Assembly (NCBI GenBank): GCA_020636025.1 | Contig: JACJYQ010000004.1 | Coordinates: 533,115-597,114 of the forward strand | Source of the DNA: Lewinellaceae bacterium | GTDB lineage: Bacteria > Bacteroidota > Bacteroidia > Chitinophagales > Saprospiraceae | Length of the DNA stretch: 64,000 nt | Direction: 5' to 3' | Shown: in pieces, positions 34,999 through 43,782 of the stretch | Layout: the number at the start of each line of letters is the position of its first letter | Numbering within the stretch: position 1 is the first letter of the stretch | Translations under genes and position numbers: made by a program | The notes under the pieces: model-generated | What the model saw: only the letters and a program-made list of their open reading frames with translations | Databases searched by the model: none | What the model was told of the DNA's origin: nothing

Positions 34999-35736
34999 AT
35001 GCCAAACACAAAATGGCGATCTATCATCGCTGAATGTGAATCAAAAGATGCCACTCAACTTACCAATTCAATACTAGAGTCATGCCCTAATGTGCAAATT
35101 TTGGCAACGGTGTTTGATATACCAGAGACTCTAACATGTATCAGAGAATTGGAACCAAATTTAATCTTCTTAAATGTTACTTTAAGAGATGGAAGCGGAT
35201 TTGACGTTCTGGATCAATTAGTTGGGATAGAAGCCAGAATTGTTTTTCTGGCTCCCCATGAAGGGTTTGCCATTCAAGCTCTGCGTTCCCGAGCATTTGA
35301 CTACCTCACTAAACCAATTTCACCTGAAACTATGGAGGGTTGTATGGCCCGGTTGGATCAGTTACATAAAGAATTTCATCCCAATGGTTTGCCTGATGAC
35401 TCATTGAAATTTAATTATATATTCCTTAATGAGATTGGAGTACGGCACATGGTTAAAGTAGAAGATATCTGCCATCTGCAAGGTGATGGAAACTATTCAA
35501 CAGTATTACTATTGGATGGGAGCAAGTTTACGGTTTCTAAACCCTTAAAGCATTTTGAAAACATATTACCAGCAAAACTTTTTTTCAGGGTACATCAGTC
35601 ACATTTGATCAATATCAAAGGGATAGAATCATTGGTAAATTCAAATTCTCATGGGATTCAACTAAAGCATGGAAGGAGAGTTCCCATTGCAAGACGAAAA
35701 AAAGAAGAGTTTTTCCAGTGGTTGAACCGGGTTTGA
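34999..35736 (+). CDS. Orphan LytTR regulator with degenerate receiver
   Basis: 245 residues. The receiver-like domain (about 6-122) keeps the fold and K105 (LTKPIS) but the phospho-acceptor is replaced by N59 (NLIFLNVTLRDG), the acidic cluster reads E12-C13-E14, and the usual Thr/Ser is A85 (VFLAPHEGFA). Three of five signature positions are changed, so phosphorylation is unlikely. The LytTR domain (about 140-243; FFRVHQSHLINIKGIESL) is intact. No kinase is adjacent. It faces away from the three-gene T9SS group, for which it is a candidate regulator. Confidence 0.9.
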   Translation: MPNTKWRSIIAECESKDATQLTNSILESCPNVQILATVFDIPETLTCIRELEPNLIFLNVTLRDGSGFDVLDQLVGIEARIVFLAPHEGFAIQALRSRAFDYLTKPISPETMEGCMARLDQLHKEFHPNGLPDDSLKFNYIFLNEIGVRHMVKVEDICHLQGDGNYSTVLLLDGSKFTVSKPLKHFENILPAKLFFRVHQSHLINIKGIESLVNSNSHGIQLKHGRRVPIARRKKEEFFQWLNRV

Positions 35737-35812
35737 CATTCAGTAAATTGAGAAGTGTTTGGCAGATAACTGAAGATATCAAAAGTATACTTTAACCCGT
35801 TTTGACAAATCA

Positions 35813-35844
35813 AAACCCCGCCCGGCATTGCGCCGGACGGGGTT
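35813..35844. terminator. Bidirectional hairpin terminator
   Basis: Stem of 14 bp with one mismatch: AAACCCCGCCCGGC facing GCCGGACGGGGTTT. It lies between the convergent LytTR gene and the small exported gene at 35897, with A/T bases on each flank. Confidence 0.7.
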
Positions 35845-35896
35845 TACAGTAAAGATTGGTACGTTCTACTTTATTTCAGGGTTACTTCATCTGTCA

Positions 35897-36208
35897 TTAA
35901 TGCGTGAATTTCAAGGTGCGGTCCTTACCAATGTGTAAGGTGTAGTCACCCTTCTTGAGCGAATCGAGATTGAGTGACCAATCCACAACTTTGGAGCTCA
36001 GGCATTTTTCCAGTACTACCTCGTTTTTGTTGTTGGTGACTTTGATGCACAGGTGTTTCACCGGAATTTCATCGGCAATAAACCAGATTTTCTTTCCGGA
36101 TACCACCACTTTGAGGTCTTCCGGATTATTGGCGGTTACGGTAAAGGCTGAGGCCTGGAATGTGGCAAAAAGGGAAATTAGGAGGATTGCAAAAAGGTTC
36201 TTTTTCAT
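35897..36208 (-). CDS. Small exported beta-sandwich protein
   Basis: 103 residues from the Met at 36208 (MKKNLFAILLISLFATFQASA). The mature ~82 residues (LKVVVSGKKIWFIADEIP, CIKVTNNKNEVVLEKC, LNLDSLKKGDYTLHIGKD, TLKFTH) resemble an isolated sorting-domain-like or DUF3244-like beta-sandwich, including the GxYxL strand near the end. With no passenger domain it is not a normal T9SS cargo. Function unknown; alone in its transcript. Confidence 0.72.
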   Translation of the reverse strand: MKKNLFAILLISLFATFQASAFTVTANNPEDLKVVVSGKKIWFIADEIPVKHLCIKVTNNKNEVVLEKCLSSKVVDWSLNLDSLKKGDYTLHIGKDRTLKFTH

Positions 36209-36408
36209 AGCTTGATTAATAAAGTTGTTGTGGTGAAAGGGCGTTTTCAATTCCCTTTTGTTTTTCGATAGACAAAGATTTGGTAATTAAGGTTGCAGTT
36301 GGGGGGCTGAAAACGATGGGACAATCGATTTCTTCGACGAATCAACCATTTCATCTTTTTTTCAGACTTTTGAGACACGAGAATGTTACAAGCCGAACAA
36401 AATAAATG

Positions 36409-38304
36409 ATGAAAAAAATAATCACTCTTACACTTTTACTTGGTTTAGCCATTTCCGCCATGGCTCAAAACCAAGATAATTCCGATTCCGCCTTTATTCA
36501 CGACAATTTCACCAAACGGGAAGTCATGATCCCGATGCGCGACGGCAAGCAACTGTTCACCAGTATATACTCTCCCAAAGATCAGTCGAAAATATACCCG
36601 ATCCTGATGAAACGCACTCCATATTCCTGCGCTCCGTATGGTGTGGAGAATTTTCCGAATAGCTTCCAGAACATGACGCTGGCACGCGCCGGATACATCT
36701 GGGTATTTCAGGATGTTCGAGGCCGATATATGAGTGAAGGGGAATACGCCGATATCCGGCCTGCCTTGCCTCGAGATAAAAAGAAAAAATCAGGCAAACA
36801 GGATCCAAATGCCATTGATGAAGCAACGGATACCTATGACACTGTTGATTGGTTGCTAAAGCAGGTGTCAAACAACAACGGCAATGTTGGGGTATATGGA
36901 ATTTCCTATCCCGGGTTCTATTCCACCATGGCCATTTTGGCCGATCACCCGGCCATCAAAGCTGTTTCGCCACAGGCTCCTGTTACCGATTGGTTTATTG
37001 GCGACGATTTTCACCACAATGGCGCTTTCATGATGATGGATGCCTTTTCTTTTTATTCCGGATTCGGAAAAGTGCGCCCAAAGCCCACCATGGATGGGCA
37101 ACCCGGATTCAGCGACTGGCAAACATCTGACAACTATGATTTTTATCTGAAGGTTGGCGCCTTGCCCAATTTCGGGGAGAAATACGGCATGAAAGACATT
37201 CCGTTCTGGAATGAACTGATGGAACACCCGAACTACGATGACTGGTGGCAGGCGCGCAATCCACGCCCGCATTTGAAAGACATCATGCCGGCTGTGATGA
37301 CCGTGGGTGGATTGTTTGACGCCGAAGACTGCTGGGGTGCCTGGAATGTGTATAAATCCATTGAAAAGCAGAATCCAAAGAAGCATTCGAATCGCCTGGT
37401 GATGGGTCCATGGGTACACGGTGGCTGGGCCAGAACAAATGGTGACCGGTTGGGGAATGTTGTATTTGGATTGCCTACCAGTGACTTTTATCAGAAACTG
37501 ATTGAATTTCCATTCTTCGAGTTTTACCTGAAAGGAAATGGCAAAATGGAATTACCCGATGCCTACATCTTTGAAACAGGCTCTAATAAATGGACAACTT
37601 ATGATCAATGGCCCCCGAAGGAGACAACGGCAAACAAATACTTTTTCAAGGAAAATGGTCAGTTAAGCACTCAAATTCCTGATCCGAATTCCAGTCCGAA
37701 AATGGACGAATACATCAGTGATCCGGCGAAACCGGTTCCATACACGGAAGATATCCACCTACGCCGCACGCGCGAATACATGTGCGACGACCAGCGATTC
37801 GCCGCCCGCCGACCGGATGTACTGGTTTACCAGACTGAAGTATTGGAAAAGCCGCTAACCGTAACAGGTGTTGTGCAAGCTGACCTCTGGGTAACCCTCA
37901 GCAGCTCCGATGCCGATTTTGTAGTTAAAGTGATTGACGTGTTTCCTGATACTTTGTCGACCGTAGAAAATGGCGTGCCCATGGGTGGATATCAGATGCT
38001 GGTGCGTGGAGAAATTTTCAGAGGCCGCTACCGGGATGGTTTTGAATCACCAAAAGCCTTCGAAGCCGGCAAGCCAACTCAGGTAAAATTTGACCTGCCG
38101 GACATTGCGCACACTTTCCTCCCGGGACACAAACTGATGATCCAGGTGCAGAGTTCGTGGTTCCCGCTGGCCGACCGAAACCCACAGCAGTTCATCAATA
38201 TTTACGAGGCAAAAGACGAAGATTTTATTCCCTGCACCATTCAAATGAACCGGGACTTTTTCCACGCTTCCGGAGTTATCCTGCCGGTGTTGATGAGGGA
38301 GTGA
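36409..38304 (+). CDS. CocE/NonD family hydrolase (X-Pro dipeptidyl-peptidase-like)
   Basis: About 631 residues, exported (signal peptide MKKIITLTLLLGLAISAMAQ; an extra Met one codon upstream is equally possible). An alpha/beta hydrolase domain with nucleophile in GVYGISYPGFYST, acid in GGLFDAEDCWG and His in GPWVHGGW, followed by a C-terminal jelly-roll (PF08530; LWVTLSSSDADFVVKVIDV, FLPGHKLMIQVQSSWFP). This is the S15/cocaine-esterase/glutaryl-acylase family. Probably periplasmic, acting on peptides or acyl esters/amides. Stands alone. Confidence 0.9.
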   Translation: MKKIITLTLLLGLAISAMAQNQDNSDSAFIHDNFTKREVMIPMRDGKQLFTSIYSPKDQSKIYPILMKRTPYSCAPYGVENFPNSFQNMTLARAGYIWVFQDVRGRYMSEGEYADIRPALPRDKKKKSGKQDPNAIDEATDTYDTVDWLLKQVSNNNGNVGVYGISYPGFYSTMAILADHPAIKAVSPQAPVTDWFIGDDFHHNGAFMMMDAFSFYSGFGKVRPKPTMDGQPGFSDWQTSDNYDFYLKVGALPNFGEKYGMKDIPFWNELMEHPNYDDWWQARNPRPHLKDIMPAVMTVGGLFDAEDCWGAWNVYKSIEKQNPKKHSNRLVMGPWVHGGWARTNGDRLGNVVFGLPTSDFYQKLIEFPFFEFYLKGNGKMELPDAYIFETGSNKWTTYDQWPPKETTANKYFFKENGQLSTQIPDPNSSPKMDEYISDPAKPVPYTEDIHLRRTREYMCDDQRFAARRPDVLVYQTEVLEKPLTVTGVVQADLWVTLSSSDADFVVKVIDVFPDTLSTVENGVPMGGYQMLVRGEIFRGRYRDGFESPKAFEAGKPTQVKFDLPDIAHTFLPGHKLMIQVQSSWFPLADRNPQQFINIYEAKDEDFIPCTIQMNRDFFHASGVILPVLMRE

Positions 38305-38310
38305 CATCTA

Positions 38311-38337
38311 CTAACCCCAACTGAAGTCCGGGGTTAG
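38311..38337. terminator. Hairpin between convergent genes
   Basis: CTAACCCC (38311-38318) pairs with GGGGTTAG (38330-38337), loop 11 bases, between the CocE gene and PEP carboxylase. The GGGGTTA end matches the REP-like family in the window. Confidence 0.6.
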
Positions 38338-38339
38338 TC

Positions 38340-40901
38340 CTACGCTGCATTCCGCGCCGCATTAATGATCCCGAACATAGAGCGCAACACCAGATTGCGA
38401 TACAACTCCTGCTCACTGGCCGACAGTGAGTTGGACGATATTTTCTGTAAGGCATATTGCTGAATCGCAATCAAAGGCAACACAATGCGCTCTCGCAAGG
38501 CAATACTTTCTCGCGAAATGGGATTTGCGGACAAGAGACCCTTCTTGCCGGTGAGTTCCTCGATAACCTGACAGCTTAAGGTAAACTCGCTTTGCAATTT
38601 TTCCCAAAAAGGTCCAAAGCGAGGATCTTTAGCCAGGTATTGGGTTACCTGGAAATTTGACTTGGCCAGCGATTGCATGGAGTTTTCCAGCAAGGTGCGG
38701 AAAAACATGGAATGGTGATATAACTGCCGGATCTCTTCCTTTCCTGATTTATTCAATTTGGATATCGCCGTTCCAATGCCGAAATAACCCGGGATATTCT
38801 GCTTCATTTGTGCCCAGGCGCCCACAAAAGGTATGGCCCGCAGGTCCTCAAAAACCAGCCCGCTTCCGGGTCGCTTGGTTGGACGGCTGGCGATATTGGT
38901 ATCACCATACCAACGCAATGGTGTTTTCTGTTCCAGATAAGGCACAAATTCAGGATGGTTTTTCAAATCCAGATAGGCCTGATAGGAAGCCTCTGAAACT
39001 TTGTTCAGTACCGCATGCTCTTCTTCGTTTATCTCCCTTGTTTCATTTGGGAAAATATCTGGCTCCAGTCCGGAAGTCAGCAAACGCTCCATATTGAAGG
39101 TTGCTGATTCGATGGTGCCATAGGTGCTACTCACAGTTTGCCCCTGTATCGTAACTTGTATGGATTCATTTTCTATGCCACTTCCCTGGGCTGCGTAGTA
39201 ACTGGCATTATTGCCCCCTCCCCTTCCCGGAGGTCCACCGCGACCATCAAAGAATATCACTTTCACATCATTGTTTCGGCTCACCCTGGTCAGGGCTTCT
39301 TTAGCTTGGTAAATACCCCAGTTTGCCATCAGGTAGCCGCCATCCTTGGTACCGTCTGAAAATCCCAACATAATGTGCTGAATATTTCTCCGGCTGGCCA
39401 GGTGCTGAGCGTAATACGGATTGTTGTACAGGCTATCCATAATACCCTCTGCGTCCTTCAAATCGTCAACAGTTTCAAATAAGGGGACTATGTCGAGGTG
39501 ACATTCATTATTCGGAGAAACAAGTTTGGCCAACGCCAAAACCTCTGCTACATGAAAAGCACTTTGGCAGTTACTGATGATGTACCGGTGGCATCCCAAT
39601 TCACCATTGTTTTTCTGGATTTCAGAGGTTAGTTTAAAAGAGCGAATGGTTTCCTTCACAAATGGATCAGCAAAATCATTCTCGTCGAGATAATAATCCA
39701 GATTTAACAGATAATTGATCCGGGTGAGTTCATCCTCTTTCAGAAACTCATCATAGGTCTTCCATTGCTGAGATTTCAAAGATTGCTTAAATATTTCCTG
39801 CCAGATCAAAGCATGTTTTCGGCTGTCCTGTCGTATATCCAGACCGGCGAAGAAAAATCCAAACACCCTGATTTTGAGAATAAACCTGTCGAGATCGTCA
39901 AGAAACAGTCCTTCATGCTCCTCCAAAAGTATTTTTCTGGCAGCCATCAAATCGGCCAACAGTTCCTGGCAGGACTCATACTTTGGTGAATCATCGGTTT
40001 GATAAACCGTCTGGTAAATTTTGCGCTCCACGGCCAGTATGGCATCCTCCGTTCCTCTGAATGTCAAACGTCTTTTGAGTTGTCGGATGTCGCGATAATA
40101 TCCCCGCAAAACACTTTCTCTAAGCCTTTGCGCTACAAGTAAGGTGATATCTGCCGTAACAAAAGGGTTTCCGTCGCGATCACCGCCTGGCCAGAAACCC
40201 AGTGCAAGCAACTGCGGGTTTTCAAACGTCGCCGGATCCTGACCGGTAGCTTTCAGCAAGCGGAATAGGATATCAGGTAATGTATTAAACAGGATATTCT
40301 CCAGATACCAACCCAGGCTCACCGCTTCGTCGTAGGGTGTGGGTTTTTCCCTGTTCACAAAAGCTGTTTTACCCAATTGCATCAAAAGCAGCCTGATCTT
40401 TCCCAGATCATGCGCTGAAATGGCATTTTCCAGGTCATTAATGATCCCCAACACCTTACCAGGGTAAAATTGTGTGGGGTGAGCGGTGAGTACCAAACGC
40501 AAACTGAATGTCTTGATCTTTTCGAGAAGCTTTTCCTTTAGTTCATCTGTATCCAGCAGGCTCAAAAAGTGATTCAAGGATCCCGGACCATCTGTATCGT
40601 GAATTTCATCAAATAATGAGTCTTCTACGGAATCAAACAATACAACCTGACGTTCAATGTATTTGATGAAAGAAAAAAGCTGAGATTCGCGTTCTTTTTT
40701 ATCCAGATTCTCGAAATACTCCTGCCAGAAAGCTTCCACAATATCTTCAGGACTTTTCCCGGCTTTAAATCCGGATTCACAGGCCTGTGCGAACAATGCG
40801 AGATGGTTACCGGTCGTTTCAATACCACTAAAAGGTAAACTTAGAAACAGACTGTTGTAAGTATGGTACTGTAAGCTGAGTGTGGAGTCAAAATTTATCA
40901 T
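38340..40901 (-). CDS. ppc: Phosphoenolpyruvate carboxylase
   Basis: 853 residues. Converts PEP and bicarbonate to oxaloacetate, refilling the TCA cycle. The catalytic His is H141 in LTAHPTQ, and the glycine-rich loop reads FFDGRGGPPGRGGG (about 553-566). GLVFEDLRAIPFVGAWAQMK corresponds to the conserved C-terminal barrel region. The chain ends INAARNAA where enterobacterial enzymes end RNTG, a difference at a site known to matter in those enzymes. Cytoplasmic; transcribed alone. Confidence 0.95.
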   Translation of the reverse strand: MINFDSTLSLQYHTYNSLFLSLPFSGIETTGNHLALFAQACESGFKAGKSPEDIVEAFWQEYFENLDKKERESQLFSFIKYIERQVVLFDSVEDSLFDEIHDTDGPGSLNHFLSLLDTDELKEKLLEKIKTFSLRLVLTAHPTQFYPGKVLGIINDLENAISAHDLGKIRLLLMQLGKTAFVNREKPTPYDEAVSLGWYLENILFNTLPDILFRLLKATGQDPATFENPQLLALGFWPGGDRDGNPFVTADITLLVAQRLRESVLRGYYRDIRQLKRRLTFRGTEDAILAVERKIYQTVYQTDDSPKYESCQELLADLMAARKILLEEHEGLFLDDLDRFILKIRVFGFFFAGLDIRQDSRKHALIWQEIFKQSLKSQQWKTYDEFLKEDELTRINYLLNLDYYLDENDFADPFVKETIRSFKLTSEIQKNNGELGCHRYIISNCQSAFHVAEVLALAKLVSPNNECHLDIVPLFETVDDLKDAEGIMDSLYNNPYYAQHLASRRNIQHIMLGFSDGTKDGGYLMANWGIYQAKEALTRVSRNNDVKVIFFDGRGGPPGRGGGNNASYYAAQGSGIENESIQVTIQGQTVSSTYGTIESATFNMERLLTSGLEPDIFPNETREINEEEHAVLNKVSEASYQAYLDLKNHPEFVPYLEQKTPLRWYGDTNIASRPTKRPGSGLVFEDLRAIPFVGAWAQMKQNIPGYFGIGTAISKLNKSGKEEIRQLYHHSMFFRTLLENSMQSLAKSNFQVTQYLAKDPRFGPFWEKLQSEFTLSCQVIEELTGKKGLLSANPISRESIALRERIVLPLIAIQQYALQKISSNSLSASEQELYRNLVLRSMFGIINAARNAA

Positions 40902-40966
40902 AAAAGCAGATTCTCCACAAACCTAGGTCATTGTTGGAGAAAATCTCCTAAAATTGCGAAAGGAAT

Positions 40967-41075
40967 AATTTGATAATATGATAATTAGCCAATTTGATAA
41001 TGGTTTCTACTGCGACACCATCTTCAATTAAAAAAACATCATTATCAAATTATCACATTATCTTATTATCAAATT
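40967..41075. repeat. 36-bp imperfect inverted repeat of TTATCAAATT units
   Basis: Left arm 40967-41002 and right arm 41040-41075 match as reverse complements at about 30 of 36 positions. Each arm itself contains two AATTTGATAAT units. It occupies most of the divergent gap between ppc and the arginyltransferase-like gene and ends eight bases before the latter's start codon. Confidence 0.65.
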
Positions 41076-41082
41076 AACCATT

Positions 41083-41793
41083 GTGAACCAGTCAACCTTC
41101 CTCGATAACGTCATTGACGAGCGGCTCCCGATGAGGCAAATGTCTCCGGGGGATTTTGATGCTTGTCTGGCTAAGGGCTGGCGTTTGCTGGGACAATCGC
41201 TGGTTCGACATAATTTTTCCGTTTGCCGGGGAGCCATTTGCAATACCAAACCCCTGCGTATTTGCCTCGATGAATTTGAACCTTCCAAAAGCCAGCGGCA
41301 AATACTGCGCAGAGGAAATAAACTGGTGACGAAAAAGAGTATCATCAGGTTTTCCAAGGAGAAATTCAGGCTTTTTGATTTGCATGTTTCGCGATTGCAG
41401 GAACGCCAACCGGCATCACTTGCTTCATTCCTGAATCCCTCATCATCCAAACTACCGGTGCATGGTGAGGAATGGCGTGTATATCTCGATAAAAAACTTG
41501 TGGCCTGTTCTTTTTTCCATCTGGGTGGCGAAGCTGTATCTGGCACTTATTGCATTTTTGACCCATCGCTAAGCAAATTCAGCCTGGGCACCTACACCAT
41601 GCTGCTGGAGCTTCTTTATGCCAAAGAACAAGGCAAAAAATACTATTACCACGGGTATACCTATAATGTACCATCCCAGTTTGACTACAAATTGAACTTC
41701 ACTGCACTTGAATCCATGGACTGGGAAACCGGTATATGGTCGAAAGAAGATCGGTTGCCGGTGCGTAACTGGAGTGAGTTAATTGAGCCTTAA
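41083..41793 (+). CDS. Arginyl-tRNA-protein transferase-like (ATE/Bpt) protein
   Basis: 236 residues with a GTG start. It follows the ATE pattern: LAKGWRLLGQSLVRHNF, then Cys residues C48/C53, FEPSKSQRQILRR (65-77), and a GNAT-fold C-terminal domain with SGTYCIFDP, SLGTYTMLLE (167-176) and YYYHGYTY (187-194). ATE/Bpt enzymes move Arg or Leu from tRNA to protein N-termini, marking them for ClpAP. The N-terminal Cys cluster seen in canonical enzymes is reduced, so activity or substrate may differ. The ClpS/ClpA partners are not in the window. Starts right after an inverted repeat. Confidence 0.78.
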   Translation: MNQSTFLDNVIDERLPMRQMSPGDFDACLAKGWRLLGQSLVRHNFSVCRGAICNTKPLRICLDEFEPSKSQRQILRRGNKLVTKKSIIRFSKEKFRLFDLHVSRLQERQPASLASFLNPSSSKLPVHGEEWRVYLDKKLVACSFFHLGGEAVSGTYCIFDPSLSKFSLGTYTMLLELLYAKEQGKKYYYHGYTYNVPSQFDYKLNFTALESMDWETGIWSKEDRLPVRNWSELIEP

Positions 41794-41833
41794 GGTCTCA
41801 AAATTCTGTATTCCCGGAATCAAATTTACAGAT

Positions 41834-43279
41834 ATGAAAATACTGATACCCTTTGTATGGCGGGCAATCCTCATACTCGGCATGCTGTTGCAAACATTTC
41901 AGCTCTGTTCTCAAACGCATCTAAGTCAGTTGGCGGATGTTCCTGCTCCATTTTTGACGGTTCCGCAAACCGTTGTAGAAGATGAGTTGGGTAGGCCATA
42001 CTATTATCTGGCTGCCAAATCCGGAGGCTTACAGGTGTTTGATATTCAATCTATTACCAATCCGACGCTTGTAAAAACCGTCTCCAAAACCGACTTAGAT
42101 GGATTGGAAGTAATGGATGCCTTTCAGCAAGGTAATTTTCTCTATTTGGCATTGGGTAATTTTTTTGGCAGCAGCAATACGCAAACGCCTGGCCTGGGAA
42201 TTCTGGATATTTCAGACCCAGCAAACCCTGTTGTGAAGGATGTATGGAGGGACACAACAGAAATGAATGGAAGTGGTTTTGTTACGGTTCAAGGCGACTA
42301 TGCCTATCTGGGTGGCATGCTTGTGGGATTTTATATCCTGAATGTACATATCCCGGACAGTATTAAACTCGTTTCAAAAACGCAGCCCGATCAAAATTTC
42401 CCCGTTCAAAATCCTTCCGGGCCCGCGGTACCAAGAGGACGCGGAATGGCCATCCGAAACGATTTATTATACCTATGCTATGATGCAGGGGGACTGCGAA
42501 TAATGGATATTTCGGATAAAAGCCATCCGCAGGAAATAGGCCATTATATAAATCCGGGCAACCCCAACAAGCAACAGGCATTTAACAACATTGCCTTGAA
42601 TGGCGATCTTGCCTACATTGCTGTTGATTACTGCGGCATGGAAGTGCTGAATATTGCCAATCCCGCAAACATCACCAGGACTGGCTGGTGGAATCCCTGG
42701 TCTTGCGAATCTCCGTCAAATCTCTGGGTTGGAAGCCCTGGTCATTCCAACCAAATCATTTTTGATTTTGCTTCTCAACTGGTATTCTTATCCACCGGAC
42801 AATCAGAATTAAGCATTGTGGATGTGTCCGATCCAGCGCAACCCCAGTTGTTTGACGGCTACGGGGCAACCGATGATCAGATCGGCACCTGGGGTGTTAC
42901 CTTCCGGGGAAACAGAATTTACCTGACTTACATACTGGCAGCCATTCCTTTCTCCAGCAACTGGGCTGGAGTTAAAATATTCGACTGGAATTACAGCACA
43001 GGAACCATTAGGCCTAAAATAAAAAGTGAAATAAGCGTAAGCCCAAACCCTTTCAGCGATCATTTAACGGTACAGTTGCTTGAAAACATACCTGTCAATT
43101 TAACGGTAACTCTTTTCGACGCATTAGGTAGAAAAGTTTCAAATCTGGAGCGTATAGAAAACGATCCTGGTAATCAGTCTTTTGAATGGGCAGGCAGAAT
43201 AAGTCCGGGCATCTATTTCTTGCAGGTAACAGAGGGGCAGAATAGCAGAATGGTAAAGCTGTTCAATGTAGGAAACTGA
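41834..43279 (+). CDS. LVIVD-repeat T9SS-secreted protein
   Basis: 481 residues from the Met at 41834 (MKILIPFVWRAILILGMLLQ), giving a signal peptide; an in-frame start at 41783 would overlap the previous gene. The body has LVIVD/beta-propeller repeats (GGLQVFDIQSITNPTLV, LGILDISDPANPVV, GGLRIMDISDKSHPQEI, CGMEVLNIANPANITR, SELSIVDVSDPAQPQLF) and a C-terminal type A sorting domain (SVSPNPFSDHLTVQL ... SRMVKLFNVGN). Likely surface-attached or released; the partner is unknown. 40 bases after the ATE-like gene. Confidence 0.87.
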   Translation: MKILIPFVWRAILILGMLLQTFQLCSQTHLSQLADVPAPFLTVPQTVVEDELGRPYYYLAAKSGGLQVFDIQSITNPTLVKTVSKTDLDGLEVMDAFQQGNFLYLALGNFFGSSNTQTPGLGILDISDPANPVVKDVWRDTTEMNGSGFVTVQGDYAYLGGMLVGFYILNVHIPDSIKLVSKTQPDQNFPVQNPSGPAVPRGRGMAIRNDLLYLCYDAGGLRIMDISDKSHPQEIGHYINPGNPNKQQAFNNIALNGDLAYIAVDYCGMEVLNIANPANITRTGWWNPWSCESPSNLWVGSPGHSNQIIFDFASQLVFLSTGQSELSIVDVSDPAQPQLFDGYGATDDQIGTWGVTFRGNRIYLTYILAAIPFSSNWAGVKIFDWNYSTGTIRPKIKSEISVSPNPFSDHLTVQLLENIPVNLTVTLFDALGRKVSNLERIENDPGNQSFEWAGRISPGIYFLQVTEGQNSRMVKLFNVGN

Positions 43280-43782
43280 CTAAGAAAAGAGAAGTCTCTA
43301 AAAGGACTAAATAAAGGCCCATCATAAACAACCCGGGTTATTTCACCGGATTTTAATCCGGTAAAGCAGGAAACGAGAATCGAAAAGCCGGCAGTAAAAA
43401 GGCTGTAAAACCCATCATGTAACCCCGGATTTCAATCCGGGGGCAGGGGGCAGGGGGCAGGGGGCGGGGGAAGGAGGCCGGAGGCAGGGGAAGGAAGAGG
43501 GAATGAGGAAGGAGACACAGAATGAGATGGACGGGGATGGTACAAGAGCATAATGGAACCAGAATACTACCAGGCTTCACAACCCAGAAAGAATTGAATC
43601 TCGATACTTTGCAAAACACCCTACATCATTCAACCCCTTCGGGGTTGGTTTCACCACCCGGATTGAAATCCGGGGTTATGTAAGTTAACCACTTCGTGGT
43701 TTAGTGTCGTAACTGACACAATTTATTGATAAGCTTAGGTGCAGGAGATAAAATTTGCAATCTGTTTTATACCATTCGCAAA
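43280..43782. repeat. Repeat-rich intergenic region with REP-like palindromes and a G-rich tract
   Basis: No gene supported. Palindromes: ACCGGATT/AATCCGGT (43345-43362), CCCCGGATT/AATCCGGGG (43423-43442), CAACCCC/GGGGTTG (43631-43647), CCCGGATT/AATCCGGG (43657-43674) and AACCAC/GTGGTT (43687-43701). A G-rich tract of GGGGGCA units runs about 43439-43503 and could form G-quadruplexes. The CCGGATT core is shared with 517-533. Confidence 0.75.

Noticed and set aside
43439..43503. G-rich tract as coding sequence (frame of 88 codons on the minus strand)
   Set aside because: The frame's Pro/Leu-rich stretch is only the translation of a low-complexity repeat.
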